A DNA stretch of 64,000 nucleotides, taken from assembly GCA_030272155.1 (NCBI GenBank), contig CP126198.1, positions 310,001-374,000 on the forward strand, given 5' to 3'. The translations under genes and the position numbers were made by a program. This DNA comes from Tetradesmus obliquus (Eukaryota; Chlorophyta; Chlorophyceae; Sphaeropleales; Scenedesmaceae). Shown one piece after another: positions 1-11,384 of the stretch; within the stretch, counting starts at the first letter, position 1, and each line of letters opens with the position of its first letter. The notes under the pieces are model-generated. The model did no database searches, was not told where the DNA came from, and was given only the letters and a program-made list of their open reading frames with translations.

Positions 1-1778
1 GTGCTGTTGTGTTAGCGGGGTGTTCGCAAGTCTGCAGTTGTACGTGGCACTGTCCCAACAACAGCTTACATCCATCCCGTGGAGTTGAGAGTGTCGTGCG
101 CCCTGCCTGTTACAAGATACACGTCCTACGCATCAGAAGCAGGCAAGCCTGCTTGAGCCTATGCTTTCCCTATGTGCGTATATCAGAGAAGGACATGGAC
201 TGCCGTGCCTGTTACGTGGGACAAGTAAAGGGTGTGTCCCACATGGCATTGCAATGCACTTTCCATGTGCCTTTCCAGAAGCCTGTTGCAACCAAATGGT
301 GATCACCATTGAGCGGTATACTGCCTGCTTGGATCCTTGGTGGTTTGTCGCAGGCACAGACCACTGCTGCATGGTCACACATGATCAGAAGCTGTGTGTG
401 TTTTGGTGACAGCCTCTATGCATTTGCTGCTTCCTGTGAGCTGTCTTCATCTTGTTACGCATCAAGCCATAGCATCAACGCCATCGGCCCAGCGCCCCAA
501 TGAAGCGGCAACAGGAAGGATGACTATACCGTCATGTTTGCATGTAATGCTGAGGTGTCACCTGCAGTTTGACCCTGTGGCACTGCAGCTTTCAGAAGGT
601 TGGAATCTGTGCGTGGTCCGTCCTGCTGTGAATTACTGAGCACTGCCAGTGCAGTGCTGGAGCCGTTCAGTGACCTGTGGGTTGAGTTGAGAGCGTGGCA
701 TGCGCGTGTCTGCGGCATGTTGATAGCCCACAGGTACCTGTCTGTCGGGTTGCATAATGATAATAGTCTTCTTGTAAGCCATACCTTGTCATCGGCATCG
801 GCAACCGCGCCCCGTACGGAGCGGAAACTAACAGTCGGGTTGCATCACGTGCTGCTTCCTGCTGCTGTTGTTCACACGGTGATGACATCTGCATTGAAGC
901 ATATCAGCAGTCCTTGTTGACATAGTGGTCACATAAAGCTGTGTTGCTGACCAGATGCTGCTTTGGAAAGAGTTGCAGGATGCACAGTTGCAATAGCACA
1001 ACGCAGCAGACAGCTTCCATGGCCGACGCATCAAACATTTGTGCTGCTGCCGTCTCTGTTTCTGTATTGTTTACTTTGCTTGCTGTGAGACATTTGTGTT
1101 TCTGTCTCAAACGGGTGCAATGCTGCATTGCCCGAGTTACTGGTCAGCAGGCAACAAGCTGTGCTTTTGTCATTCAGCTGTATGGTGATGGGGCAAAAGC
1201 TTGACCATACAGGTGTTCCCACCAGGCTATGTGTTGTTCTGTCCAAACCAAACTCATTGGCAGCAGTCTGCCATAGTAGAAGCACCGAGTGTTTTCAGGT
1301 CGTGTTACCTACCCAAAACTAAACCGAGCATGATTTCAGCTCTCCCTGTTCCACACACCATCAATCGCCACGACACAACAGGTTTGTACAGTGTTTTGAA
1401 ACTACAATCTGTTGGTTCCGCAAGCAAATCAGCACCTGACCTGGCAACACGAACACATGGTCCAAGCCACAGCCGAGAGTGCTGCCTAGCAAACAACAGG
1501 ATGTTTCAGGTGGTGTGTTGCAACCACCGTCACCACGCGGTATTTCTTCAATACCTGACAGACAGAGTCGTGCGGTTTGCACATCTATCGCTCAATCAAA
1601 CCCAACCACACGCAAGCTCGTCTTTCAGAGCAGCGCTTCGCAGCGCCTGACGTCCCCAGCCACAGCACAGCTGCAACACGGCTCCCCCAGGCTACTGCTG
1701 AATTCCACATGATTTGTAGTGCACGTTGCTGCAACAACAACAACGCTGCCAGCAAGCGATAAGCGCAGCAGTCAGTGC
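1..1778. other. Gene-free stretch before the secreted-protein gene
   Basis: No coding exon is supported here. Short open frames exist on both strands, but they lack recognisable motifs and their composition is that of stop-poor GC-rich DNA. The right end, about 1700-1778, must be the 3' untranslated region of the minus-strand gene ending at 1779. Positions 460-484 carry a 25-base string that recurs exactly at 42139-42163, so part of this stretch may be a dispersed repeat. Confidence 0.5.
460..484 (+). repeat. Dispersed 25-bp repeat, copy 1
   Basis: A 25-base string ending in ATCAACGCCAT is identical at 42139-42163 in the same orientation. Flanking bases on the left (a TGTTAC before the shared block) are also similar, so the homologous tract is at least about 34 bases. 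It lies outside any gene model in both places. It could be the edge of an unrecognised interspersed element. Confidence 0.7.
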
Positions 1779-4561
1779 TTACGCACGGCTGCCTGCAACC
1801 ACCTCGTACTTGGCAATCTTTGTCTGGAACTCATGGTCCAGCAGCATGCTCTTCAGCCTGTCCATGCTGGTGAAGGGGAACTTCACGGTAGCAGATGTAA
1901 CAGGGTAGGGGCAGCTCTGGGCGGGGGTGAGCGGGCACAGGTCGGTGCCTGGCACGATGCCAGCGTTGGCAAGGCCGGCAAGCATCTGGGCAACATCGAT
2001 GCCGGGGGCGGCGCACAGGATGGCGGTGGCAGTGATGGTGCTGTTGCCGCCGGGGTTCTGTGGGGCAGAAGAATGGGTGTGGTGCGGGGCAGGGCAGCAA
2101 AAAAAGCAGGGCAGGCGCGTCAGGAAAAGTTACAGGGCTTTGTGAAAGAGCTGGTACGGCTGCCACTTAAGAGAATGTAAATCTTGCTGCTTTTGCTGCA
2201 CAACACAAGCTGGTTGCACACAGACAAGAAGTACAGGCAAGCTGCAGCAAGACAGGCAGTACAGGCAACCTGCAGCAGTACAGGCAAGCAATAGGCAAGC
2301 TGCAGCAGTCCAGCATCACACAATTTGCAGCACACAGGCAAGCAATCAACAGGCCAGGCCAGGCACTCACGTCCTTGCAGGTGATGGCCTGGTCTCCTGG
2401 GGCGATGCCGATGAAGCCGATGAGGTCGGGGTACTTAGCCTGGAACCACTGGAACAGGCTGGTCAGGTTGGCCTTGAACTGGTCAAGAGGGATGTCGGCG
2501 CAGGTCACGCCCTGGGCAATCTCAAACACAATCTGGATGGGCACGCAGTTCTGGGGGATGGGAGCAAGGTACTTCTTGTTCCACTTGAACTTGTAGATGT
2601 CGTAGACCATGCCCTGCTTGTCGGCCTTTGCCTTGAAGCTGGCGAGGGGGTACACGTGCTTGAAGTAGTACTCGGGCACGAAGTCGCAGGCGTCGCAGCC
2701 GGTGTCGCAGCCGCAGCTGTCGGAGTACTTCTTGTACTGGTTGTAGTCCTTGTAGTAGTGGGTTGGCTTGCCGCCGTCAGCGCAGTCGGTGCAGTCGGCC
2801 TTGTAGTAGGCGTCGTAGTTCTTCCAACTGGCGCCGTAGGAGTTCTGGGCATAGCCGTACTTGGCGGGCGCGTTCTTGTACCAGTCGGTGTTGCCGTTGT
2901 TGGCCCACTCCGGGCGGCGGGGAGCCTCGTACACCTGGCACTTGCTGCAGGGGTGGAGGAGGGTGGGTGGGTGGGTGGGGGGGGCAGGGGAGCAGGGACA
3001 GCGCATCAGAATGTCAGTCAGCTGGCAAATGAAAGCAGCCAGGTTTGCAGGAAAGCACCGCTTCAGGTTGATCTGCAGCACACCTGCTTGTACACTGGCA
3101 GCGCTGCAAAGCTGCATCAAGCACCACATCCCCCAGCAGTCAAACTTGTGGCAGCATCTGACAAGCACACAGCAGCAGTCAAACTCGCGTTGACCAGCAT
3201 TGACCAGCGGTCAAAACTCACGTTGACCAGCCCCAGCCGTAGCCCTGCTTCTCGTAGTAGTCCAGGCCGGCGCCAGCGGGTGCGGCAGCAGCGTCAATCT
3301 CAGCGCCCACCTCCTCCAGCAGGTTGCGGCCCTTGTGCTCGCCCATGGTACCGGTGGCAGGCTCCTTGCTGTACTTGTAGCTCTGGTAGTCCTTGCCGTA
3401 GCTGTCGTAGTTGTCTGGGGTGTAGGTGAACTCGCCGGAGCCGCAGGTCAGGTTGCGGCCCAGGTCAGTGGAGAAGGTCACGCTGGTGTAGCCGTACCTG
3501 CAGGAGTAATAGAAAGAGAGATGGAGGGAAGGAGGCAGGCAGGCAGGGCTGCGTTAGCAAGTGGAATGGATTGAAACATGGTGTGTTTGGCAGGTCAGGC
3601 ATGCGCGCTGCACAAACAGGGAAACTGCAATGTGCACGGCGTTTACTGTGGATGCAGTTTTGGGGCAGCAATGCACAAATCAGACATGCCAGCCGTGCAG
3701 CTGCCAAGCTGTGAGCTGTCGAGCAGACTCAGGCAAGCAAGCAAGCACAGCAGGCTGGCCAGCAGCAGGCAGACTCACTTGCCACCCCTGCAGGCCTCAA
3801 CGCGGATGATCTGCTCAATGGGCTGCAGCACCAGGGAGGTGCAGCCAGCGGTGGTGGCGCAGGTCTGGCCGAACCAACCGCCAGGGGGCACAGTGCCGAA
3901 CACCTTGTAGCCGGTGGCCTCGTTCTTGTAGGCAATGCCCTGCAGCATGCCGCCGCCGCACTCGCCGCACTCGCTGGGGGCGTAGCAGTAGATCTCGGAG
4001 ATCCTGCCCTTGCCCTCCTTGCCATCCTGGTCCCAGCTCTGGCTGCCATCATCGCAGCCATCTGTGCAGCCGCAGTCGGGGCCTGTGCAGTCACCGCCAT
4101 CCTTGCTGTACCTGTCACCCTTGCCACCCCCTGCAGCAGAAGCAGCAGGATGGAGAAAAAGGCAGGCAGCAGACGGAGGTCAGCAGTGGGCAGGCAGGGT
4201 GGTGCAAGTGGCTGACCTGTACTGCTGAAGACCATCGCTCAAAAGCGCTAGACCGACGCATATACACGGCTGATTTATCATTTAAATGCTAATCGCAAAC
4301 ATTAATGAACATCGGCGATACGTAGCTGCTGTATTCACCGTCGCTGTTTCCAACTGCCGGCTCCACGGCTCCGCTGACCGGCCAACAATGCTGCTGCAGG
4401 AGTGTTCGTAAAGCAAGGAACACATTACAAGCATACTGAAATGCATATTCCCAGGCCTTGAAGGGTCTGCGGGACTTACTCTTGGTGGTGTCCTCTGGGT
4501 ACGCCATCACGCATGCTGTCAAGGCCCCGAGGGCCAGGAAAAGGCAAAGTAGCTTCGCCAT
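1779..4561 (-). CDS. Secreted tyrosine- and cysteine-rich protein, unknown function
   Basis: Five exons: 4561-4480, 4130-3779, 3497-3222, 2944-2371, 2057-1779. They join in frame to 520 residues. The start is the only Met followed by a classic signal peptide ([20 protein letters not shown]), so the product should enter the secretory pathway. Exon 2 is rich in Cys and Gly (CGCTDGC, CGECGGG). Exons 3 and 4 are exceptionally rich in Tyr ([24 protein letters not shown]), with further Cys ([10 protein letters not shown]). Three N-glycosylation sequons are visible (NLT, NLT, NST). No membrane anchor follows the signal. The C-terminal exons look like a folded domain, but I do not recognise the family. 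A cell-wall or extracellular-matrix role is inferred from secretion and composition only. All introns use GTGAGT-like or GTAAGT donors, and this gene shows almost no exon-echo repeats. Confidence 0.85.
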
Positions 4562-6040
4562 GGTTCTGCGTAGAAGAAAAGACAGGGGCAGGGGATCAGC
4601 AGCCCGACTCCATGGCTCGTACGTTTCTGTCCTGGAGTGGCACGCCCGAACTCGCTGCTGTGCTGCCAGCTGTCAGCGATGATTCCCTATTAGACATTAA
4701 ACCTGACGAATGGCATGTTTGCGCCTGCTTTCAGCCACGATGAGCCTCGTGAACGAAAGCGCTATGTTGCCAGTACAGTCGCATGTGGTCGTTGAGCTTA
4801 TATTCTGCTTTGCGTCTCACCTTATCGACGCGTATGACGCCTCTGTGTCCAAGTATGACCCAACACAGCCTGTGCAGCTCTATATGGGCCGGGATGGCAG
4901 TAACTGCACTCGGTTAGTTGCCCCCCGGGTTTAGGCCTTATGCGACATGATCGTGACCGGGAATACGTTTCTAAAAGTAGAAACATTATCACTGTATGTT
5001 TCTTATTATGAAACAAATGGCTGTGATCGCTGCGCGTTCTTGGTCTGACTACGAAGCACATCAAGTTCAGCAGCCGAGCGCGGATGATTGGCCATGCGTT
5101 GCCGTAATTTTTTTGAAATACTGCACTACCCCTACAAAATCTGCTTCAAACCAGACAGCAATCCAGCACCACATGTGCACAGCAGAACCGACCGTGGTGA
5201 CATGGCGAATACAAACAGCCTACGGCAGACAATGCTAGCAATCACCTTCTCGCAATAGGTGGATAAATCACGTTGCACCCAACCTATGGTATGCCAGCAG
5301 CTGACACTGGAGCACCAGCAGCACCAGCAAGCATGTCCAAAACACCTTGCAGCAACAGCAATGCTGTTGCAACAGCAGCTGATGTAGTCTCTGCCCAATA
5401 AGTGCATTACGTGTATGAATGGCAAGTGCATTCATTGCATAGCCCTTCATGCTGCTGTGCTAATTTAAATGCTGGTTTCCGAGGCAGGTCAAAACTGCTG
5501 TCAGTGTGGCAGCGCGTGGTAGAATAACAGCAGGCACAAACGACCAGCTGCACCCTGCACAGACATACATGACAACGCAAACAAGCAGACGCTGCCTGAA
5601 CTGCAGCGGCAACCTAAAATGCATTGCTAGCTAGCATCAGGCACAGCAGCACAATACAGGTCAACAGCTGGATTGCCAGCAATGCCATTGTCAGCGGCTG
5701 ACACTGAATACACCTTGAAGCATTCAGCGATGCATCTTCTGAGTGACACATCACGATGCAGCAACACTGCGCCAAACCAGCAATGCACACCATCAGTCTT
5801 AGAGATGCCACTTGCAGTTGCCAATTTGAAAAGCAACCAAGTCTTCGCACTGTAACAAACATGTGGCGCATGCACGCTAGCACCATTGGCAGCAGCTGCC
5901 ACCACAACCAGCAGCAGCTGCTGCACTGCTCTTGTCAAGCAGCATCGTGCTGCTATGATAGCTGCACAGCGCAGGGCATTACTGCTGATCAGCATTATTG
6001 CATGGCCCCCAGCCCCTGGCTCACAGCCTTGCACAAATGC

Positions 6041-6076
6041 TGGATGGTCGATGTAGTGCACTACATCCACCATCCA
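6041..6076. repeat. 36-bp near-perfect palindrome
   Basis: Two 18-base arms meet at GTGCAC. The left arm begins TGGATGGT and the right arm ends ACCATCCA, with one mismatched pair. It could form a hairpin or cruciform, or be the terminal part of a degenerate mobile element, because a dispersed repeat follows at 6083. Confidence 0.75.
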
Positions 6077-6082
6077 ACCACG

Positions 6083-6165
6083 TGGTTGCCCAATGAGCCT
6101 GTCATTAGCTGGAAAACGGGCTGTGTTCCCGTCGTGTAACATACAAATTCTGCTGCACGTGCCAT
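6083..6165 (-). repeat. Dispersed coding-like remnant, copy 1
   Basis: The minus strand here aligns over about 75 bases with the plus strand at 33655-33745. The best block is GGGAACACAGCCCGTTTT, shared exactly. In the matching frame both copies read a similar peptide (TTGTQPVFQLMT here, TKGTQPVFRAND in the other). That suggests descent from a once-coding repeat such as a transposon, but I do not recognise the protein. Both copies are too short and broken to be genes. Confidence 0.5.
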
Positions 6166-7170
6166 GCCAACAGCTGCATGCGCACCTCGCTTGCTGCAAA
6201 TGCTGCACTCCGCAGTGTCAAGCATTTCCGCACAACCCATAATAGCTATACTAGCTCTGCCTGGCGTTGCGCAAGGCACCCCTGTAAATGCATTGTCTGC
6301 AAGGGCACCAGCACACCACGCACAATCAGTGCCGTCAATCATAGCGCAATGACTGCTGTATGCAGCACCATGACTGCACACACACAGAGGGGCACAGCTC
6401 ACAACCTATACAACTACACAATATGTAAGATTGGCATTCCTACACACGGATGCCACTCAATGACTCGCCTGCTGCCCTCTCATCGCCGAGTGACAAAACG
6501 CAGCACTGCGTGGTGACATGATGATGGTGATGATTGCAGCATCGCATGATTGCAGCGCTGCATGTGAAGGAGGCCACATACACACACACTCCCGGTCCCA
6601 GCACTGCTGGCATGCAATTTGCTGAGCTGCACAGCATGTAACACCTGCTGCTGTGATCGAAACATGCGTCCTTTTACATGCCCTGCAGCAGCATCACATT
6701 GGCTGCGCGCTGCTCCCCATGCACATGCCTGGGCTTTACACACGCCGTAGAACACACGCCCGCACTACCAGCCGCCTAGCTTTGGCGCGCATGCACAGCT
6801 GTACACCAACTTGAAACTCTACAAGCCACAGCTGCCACAAATCACGCACACAAAGTAACGTCAGCCAGCGATGAACAACTGAGCGGCTATGCGCAACCAT
6901 AAACAGCACAGTTAACTAATTCACCACGCACGCCTAATCCCATGCACGCGCGGCAGTGCCACTGCCGCCAGCACCGCCTCACTCATCATCATCAAAACAC
7001 CAATAAAGCCATAGCAATGACGCCATCGGACCCGCCTCGCTGCCCCGTTGGCAGTTGCAACTTGCATATGCATGCGCATGCAAAATGCAATCTTACTGTC
7101 AACAGCTGTTCCCAGGCAAGCACAGCAATCCTGCTGCGGCCAGCGCCGCGCAGCAACTGCCTCATTCCGC

Positions 7171-7500
7171 GTTCACACACGTGTCTACCCCCAGCAGCTG
7201 CGCCAGCCCCTCATTGCTGCGCCCGAGCAGGAAGCAGCAACCGAGCTGGCACAGCAGTGTCACTGCCACCAGCACTGCCTCACTCACTGTGCGTTGACAC
7301 ACGTGCCCACCCCCAGCAGCTGCACCAGCCCCTCGTTGCGCTGCGCCCATGCAGGAAGCGGCGGCCGAGCTGACACAGCAGTGTCACTGCCACCAGCACT
7401 GCTTCAATCACTGCGCGTTGACACACGTGCCTACCCCCAGCAGCTGCACCAGTCCCTCATTGCTGTGCCCATGCAAAAAGCGGCGGCCGAGCTGGCTACA
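7171..7500 (-). repeat. Echoes of the RAD7-like C-terminal coding end, about 123-bp period
   Basis: Copies of the segment encoding the last residues of the RAD7-like protein (FLHGHSNEG and following) repeat downstream of its stop. Phase marks (GTTGACACAC-like) lie at 7171, 7293 and 7417, giving spacings of 122-124 bases. The copy at about 7408-7500 is the real exon end. The two others lie beyond the stop codon in the presumed 3' untranslated or flanking DNA. A weaker relic is seen near 6960-6990. Confidence 0.8.
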
Positions 7501-8524
7501 GCCATACACTTTCAGCACACTCAAGCGCTCACAGCTGTCCACCAGGTGACCCAGCGCCCCTTCTGAAAAGTTCCTACAGAAGCTCACATCCAGCTCACGC
7601 AAAACTTCACAGCAGCTGCGCGCGAGTTCCGCCAGCACGCGTGAACTCAGCTGGTGTAATCCGTTCACGCTGAGAACTGCCAGCGTGCCGCGCTGCACCG
7701 CCGGCAGCAGCGCGGCATCAGTCAGCTTGGCGCAGCGCCGCAGAGACAGCAGCCGCAGCTGCCGCGCAGCGCCCAGCACAGCCAACAGCCCATCATCGGT
7801 TACTGCTGTGCATTCATCAAGCACTAGCTCCTCTAGCAGCGAGGCCGCACCCTGCTGCTGCTGCTGCTGCTGCTGCTGGGGTTTGCCTGCGCGGCTGAGG
7901 GCGGCGAAGGCAATGAGCGCTGCGTCGTCCACTGCAGGGCAGCGAGCCAAGCTGAGGGCGCGTAGCTGCAGACAGCGCCCGGCAGCAGACACCACGGCGG
8001 CGTCGACCTGCGCCGGCAGCACAGCGCGAACAGACAAGGCAGGATGCGTTGCAGCACATGCCTTAAATAACCAGCGCAGCAAGTACAACAGCTGCTGTGG
8101 AAAACAGACGGCCCAATGCAGCATAGCATCGCCGAGAAAGCTGCAGCGCACCAAGCAAATGCCATAGCCAAGATATGCCCGCACATGCTTGCGCGGCAGC
8201 ACACGCAGTAGCAGCGAGCAACGGAAGAACCAACACACAGATATAGGCAGCAGGAGAGCATCCGCACCAGCTGCTGCAGCCAAACACACAGAGCGCGCGC
8301 TGCTGCTGCCACATCTGCTGCTGCACCACCCCTCATCCTCACGTCTGGTATGCCATCCAGCTTCAACCGCTGCAGGCTGGCCAGCTGCTGCAGCCACCGG
8401 CACAGAGCACGTGCTGCTGCTGCTGCTGCCTCATCTGCTGCTGCAGCACCCCTCACCTCCAATATGCCGTCCAGCTTCACTCGCTGCAGGCTGGCCAGCT
8501 GCTGCAGACACCGACACAGAGCAC

Positions 8525-8587
<63 letters not shown>

Positions 8588-11384
8588 AACCCTCACCTCT
8601 GGTATGCCATCCAGCTTCACGCGCTGCAGGCTGGCCAGCTGCTGCAGACACCGACACAGAGCACATGCTGCTGCTGCTGCTGCTGCTACTAATATACTGT
8701 CTCTCCCCGCTCACCTCTGGTATGCCGTCCAGCTTCACGCGCTGCAGGCTGGCCAGCTGCTGCAGCAGCCCCGCAATGGCAGCGCCAGGCAGGCCTCTGC
8801 AATCAGACAGATCCAGCACACACAGCTGCGGCGCTGCAGTAGGCAGCTTATGCAGAAAAGAGCCTGCAGCAGCAGCAGCAGCGGCGGCAACGGCGCGCAG
8901 GCAGCAGCACCGTCAAGTGTGCGTGTGGTTGCGCTGTGTGCTGCGCACGCATATCCACGCAACCGACACAGCAAGCGTGCTGCAACACCCCTGGCCCCAA
9001 ACTATGAAGCAGCAGCGCACCAAACTGCTCAGCAACAGCCCCTGCTGCACCACAACCCCTGCTGCACAACACGATGATGAATGCTTATGAACTCTTACAT
9101 GCAAACTGCATCTCACTGTCAACAACAAACCCTGTCCACCAAACACCCCTGCTGCACAACACGCACCTGTCAAGCGTGAAGGCAGAAGGCACCGCCAGCT
9201 CCTGCAAGCCTGGACCAGCCCAACTGCTTGCAACTGACTGTGATACTTCTGTCAACTACATGCAAGATGCAATCTCACTGTCAACAACACACACCTGTCA
9301 GCCGTGAGGCAGAAGGCACCGCCAGCTCCTGCAAGCCAGGAGCAGCCTGCAGCAGCTCCAGCAGCCCTGTATCATTCAGCTTGTATGCACCACCCAGCCG
9401 CAGCACGCGCAGCTGCTGCAGCGGCCCTGCGCCTGCTAGTGCAGCAGCAGCCTCATCGGTGAAGCCCCGCCCGCAGTTACCCAGCTCCAATCGCTCAATC
9501 CTGCAGCACTGCGGCGGTGGCTGCTGCTGCTGGTCATCCTTTTCCTGCAGGTCGTCCCTTTCCTGCAAGTTTTCCTGCAAGCGCTGAACCCCCTGCTGCT
9601 GCTTGGCTGCGGCTTCTCCCGCGTCTGCGTCTGCAGCTGCGCGGCTGCGGCCCACCACCAGCAGCTGCAGCAGCTGCAGCATGGCTGCAGGATCCAGCTG
9701 CACGCAGTCTGGCAGCACAAGCTCACTCGTGAAATCGCTGCCAAAGAGCTGCGCAACTTCCGGGGACAGTGCGCGCCGCGCACATACTGCTGATGCAAGC
9801 TGGCTGCGGATGGGGTCAGGGACGCCCCACAGGGACTCCACGGCGTCGATGTGCGTTACTAACAGGCGCAGCGCGATTTGAAATAGGGGAGGCACCTGAC
9901 AGCTGGGGCGCGGGCCGAGCGCAGGGTCCCTGGAGGGCGCCCACGCCACAACTGCATCTACAGGGCAGAAGTTGCACAGCAAGGCCAAATAGATTAGTGA
10001 GCCATCACTTGCAGGAAGCAATAATCTGGCACAGCGCAGCATGTTGTGCAGCGGCGATGAGTGTCAACCGCTGCACGCGAGCTGCGATTGCCCTGCAGCT
10101 GCACAACGCTGTCCAGTGACCAGCAGGCACTGCGCTGCAGGACAGGACAATGCAGTGCCTCGCTGTGCCTGTCTGTACAGCTACTTTACAAGCTGTGAAT
10201 CCAACAGGAAAACTAATGCTGCTGTGCATAACTTGAGCTGCCACAAGCTACAGGCTGCAGGAGTGCCGAGGGCCCCTTGCTGCGCCCAATGATGTTGCTC
10301 TGTCTGCTGCATCAACAATTGCTGCTACTGCTGCTACCATGGAGCTCACCTTCCTCCTGCTGCCCCTGCTGCAGCTGCTGCTGCTTGCGCTGCTCTGCTG
10401 CTGCCTGCCTCGCGTTGACCAGCTCCACTGCGCTACTCCACGGCCCCAGGCTGCGCGCCTGGTTTGGTGAGACGCATGACAGCCACGTGGCAGGAAGGTT
10501 GGCATGTGAGGTACAAGTGCAGCGAAAATCATTGAGGCGCGTGGCAGTGTTCGATGCTGCAGCGCGGCAAGCACTGTCGCCAGGGCACTTGCTGCAACCC
10601 AGTGTTCAACGCATGGACTGGCTCCAGCTATCAACTGCTGCTGCATACACTGCTTCTCAGCAGCTGTTATGCATAATCGTAATCAAAGCAGCAGTGAGGA
10701 AAGCAATTCTTGCTTTTCCTGCATGCGTTGTCGCTGGATCCTGCTGCGCTTCTGATTGCAGCGCTGTCGTCCATATGAACCACCATCCAGCAGTGCAACG
10801 GCAGATGGCGCAGCAGCGCAGCATGCCAGGGGTACATGCCGAGCGCACCTCATTCTTTCCAGTGTGCACGTTGCCCTCTGCATCGGCATCAGCATCTCCA
10901 AAGTTTGCAAAGTGTGCTGCGCGCCTGCGGCAGGAAGGCGACAGGGCAGTCGGTTGCAGTGGGCAGCGTTGAGAGGTGCAGAGACTGGTCATGGCTGCTC
11001 TTAGCAATCATCCATCAAAGTGTCAAAGTTACTGGTTTCAGGATGCTGCACAATGATGGTTGCAAGCTGAAGGAGGAACGCCCTTAGCAGCTGCATGGAC
11101 TTTAAGCCAAGGCCTAGGCAGGTGCTGTGCCAGCCACACCTGTCCTGTTGGTGACAACGACTCATGCGTAAACACATGCTGCAGATTTGCGTCATTGAGA
11201 GCGTATTCATCGATAATAGAGTACATCAGCAGCTGCTGCCACACCTGCGGGCGATGTCAGCCATTTGCTCCCTGCGGTCCACTGGCTGCTGCTGCTCCGC
11301 TGCTGCATGCTCCGCGCTAGCTTGCCCGTCCACATTTGGCTCGGGATCCTCTGACTCCGATCTTGCTCTCTTGCGGCGAGCCAT
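7408..11384 (-). CDS. RAD7: RAD7-like leucine-rich-repeat protein (nucleotide-excision-repair type)
   Basis: Six exons: 11384-11245, 10924-10849, 10458-10350, 9951-9295, 8863-8715, 8007-7408, joining in frame to 576 residues. The N terminus is basic and acidic (MARRKRARSESED), followed by a helix reading ADIARRRAAHFANF and by LGPWSSAVELVNAR. Both match the order of motifs in plant RAD7-like proteins. Exon 4 starts with WAPSRDP and contains an IDAVESLWGVPDPIRSQL-type block. The rest is leucine-rich repeats of the F-box/AMN1 kind (LDLSDC, LSLARCPAVDDAAL, LVLDECTAVTDDGL, LDVSFCRNFSEGAL), ending in FLHGHSN, a typical RAD7 tail. In yeast, Rad7 with Rad16 recognises UV damage in silent DNA and serves in a cullin ubiquitin ligase. 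The algal role is inferred from family. A Gln-rich spacer lies in the last exon. Echo repeats of exon ends 4, 5 and 6 follow each of those exons. Confidence 0.85.
8340..8770 (-). repeat. Donor-side echoes of RAD7-like exon 5 (three copies) with CTG tracts
   Basis: The true exon 5 ends at 8715 with a block encoding LASLQRVKLDGIPE followed by GTGAG. The same block and its GT donor recur with boundaries at 8597, 8457 and 8343, spacings of 118, 140 and 114 bases. The copies carry small changes (LDGILE, LKLDGIPD). A CTG triplet run of about 60 bases lies at 8526-8587 between copies. Each copy keeps a plausible donor and a CTGCAG that could act as an acceptor. Confidence 0.9.
9101..9345 (-). repeat. 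Donor-side echo of RAD7-like exon 4
   Basis: The real exon 4 ends at 9295 with a block encoding GLQELAVPSA, then a GT donor. A second copy with its own donor ends at 9167, 128 bases downstream in the direction of transcription. A shared string near ATGCAATCTCACTGTCAACA also recurs at about 9101, 9255 and, outside the gene, 7078. Confidence 0.8.

Larger units (their letters stand above)
4562..7170. other. Intergenic region with palindrome and dispersed coding-like remnant
   Basis: The left end is the promoter side of the secreted-protein gene, and the right end lies downstream of the RAD7-like gene. No gene is supported. The longest frame, 5627-6208 minus, has no domain and ends in frames that do not splice plausibly. 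Contents worth noting are a 36-base near-perfect palindrome at 6041-6076 and, next to it, a tract homologous to 33655-33745. Confidence 0.5.

Noticed and set aside
2656-3429. 257-residue Val/Gly-rich plus frame
   Set aside because: It is antisense to the Tyr-rich exons. Tyr codons (TAC) read as GTA (Val) on the other strand.
5627-6208. 193-residue minus frame as a gene
   Set aside because: No domain or splice context was found. It overlaps the palindrome and the dispersed remnant, and its composition looks non-coding.
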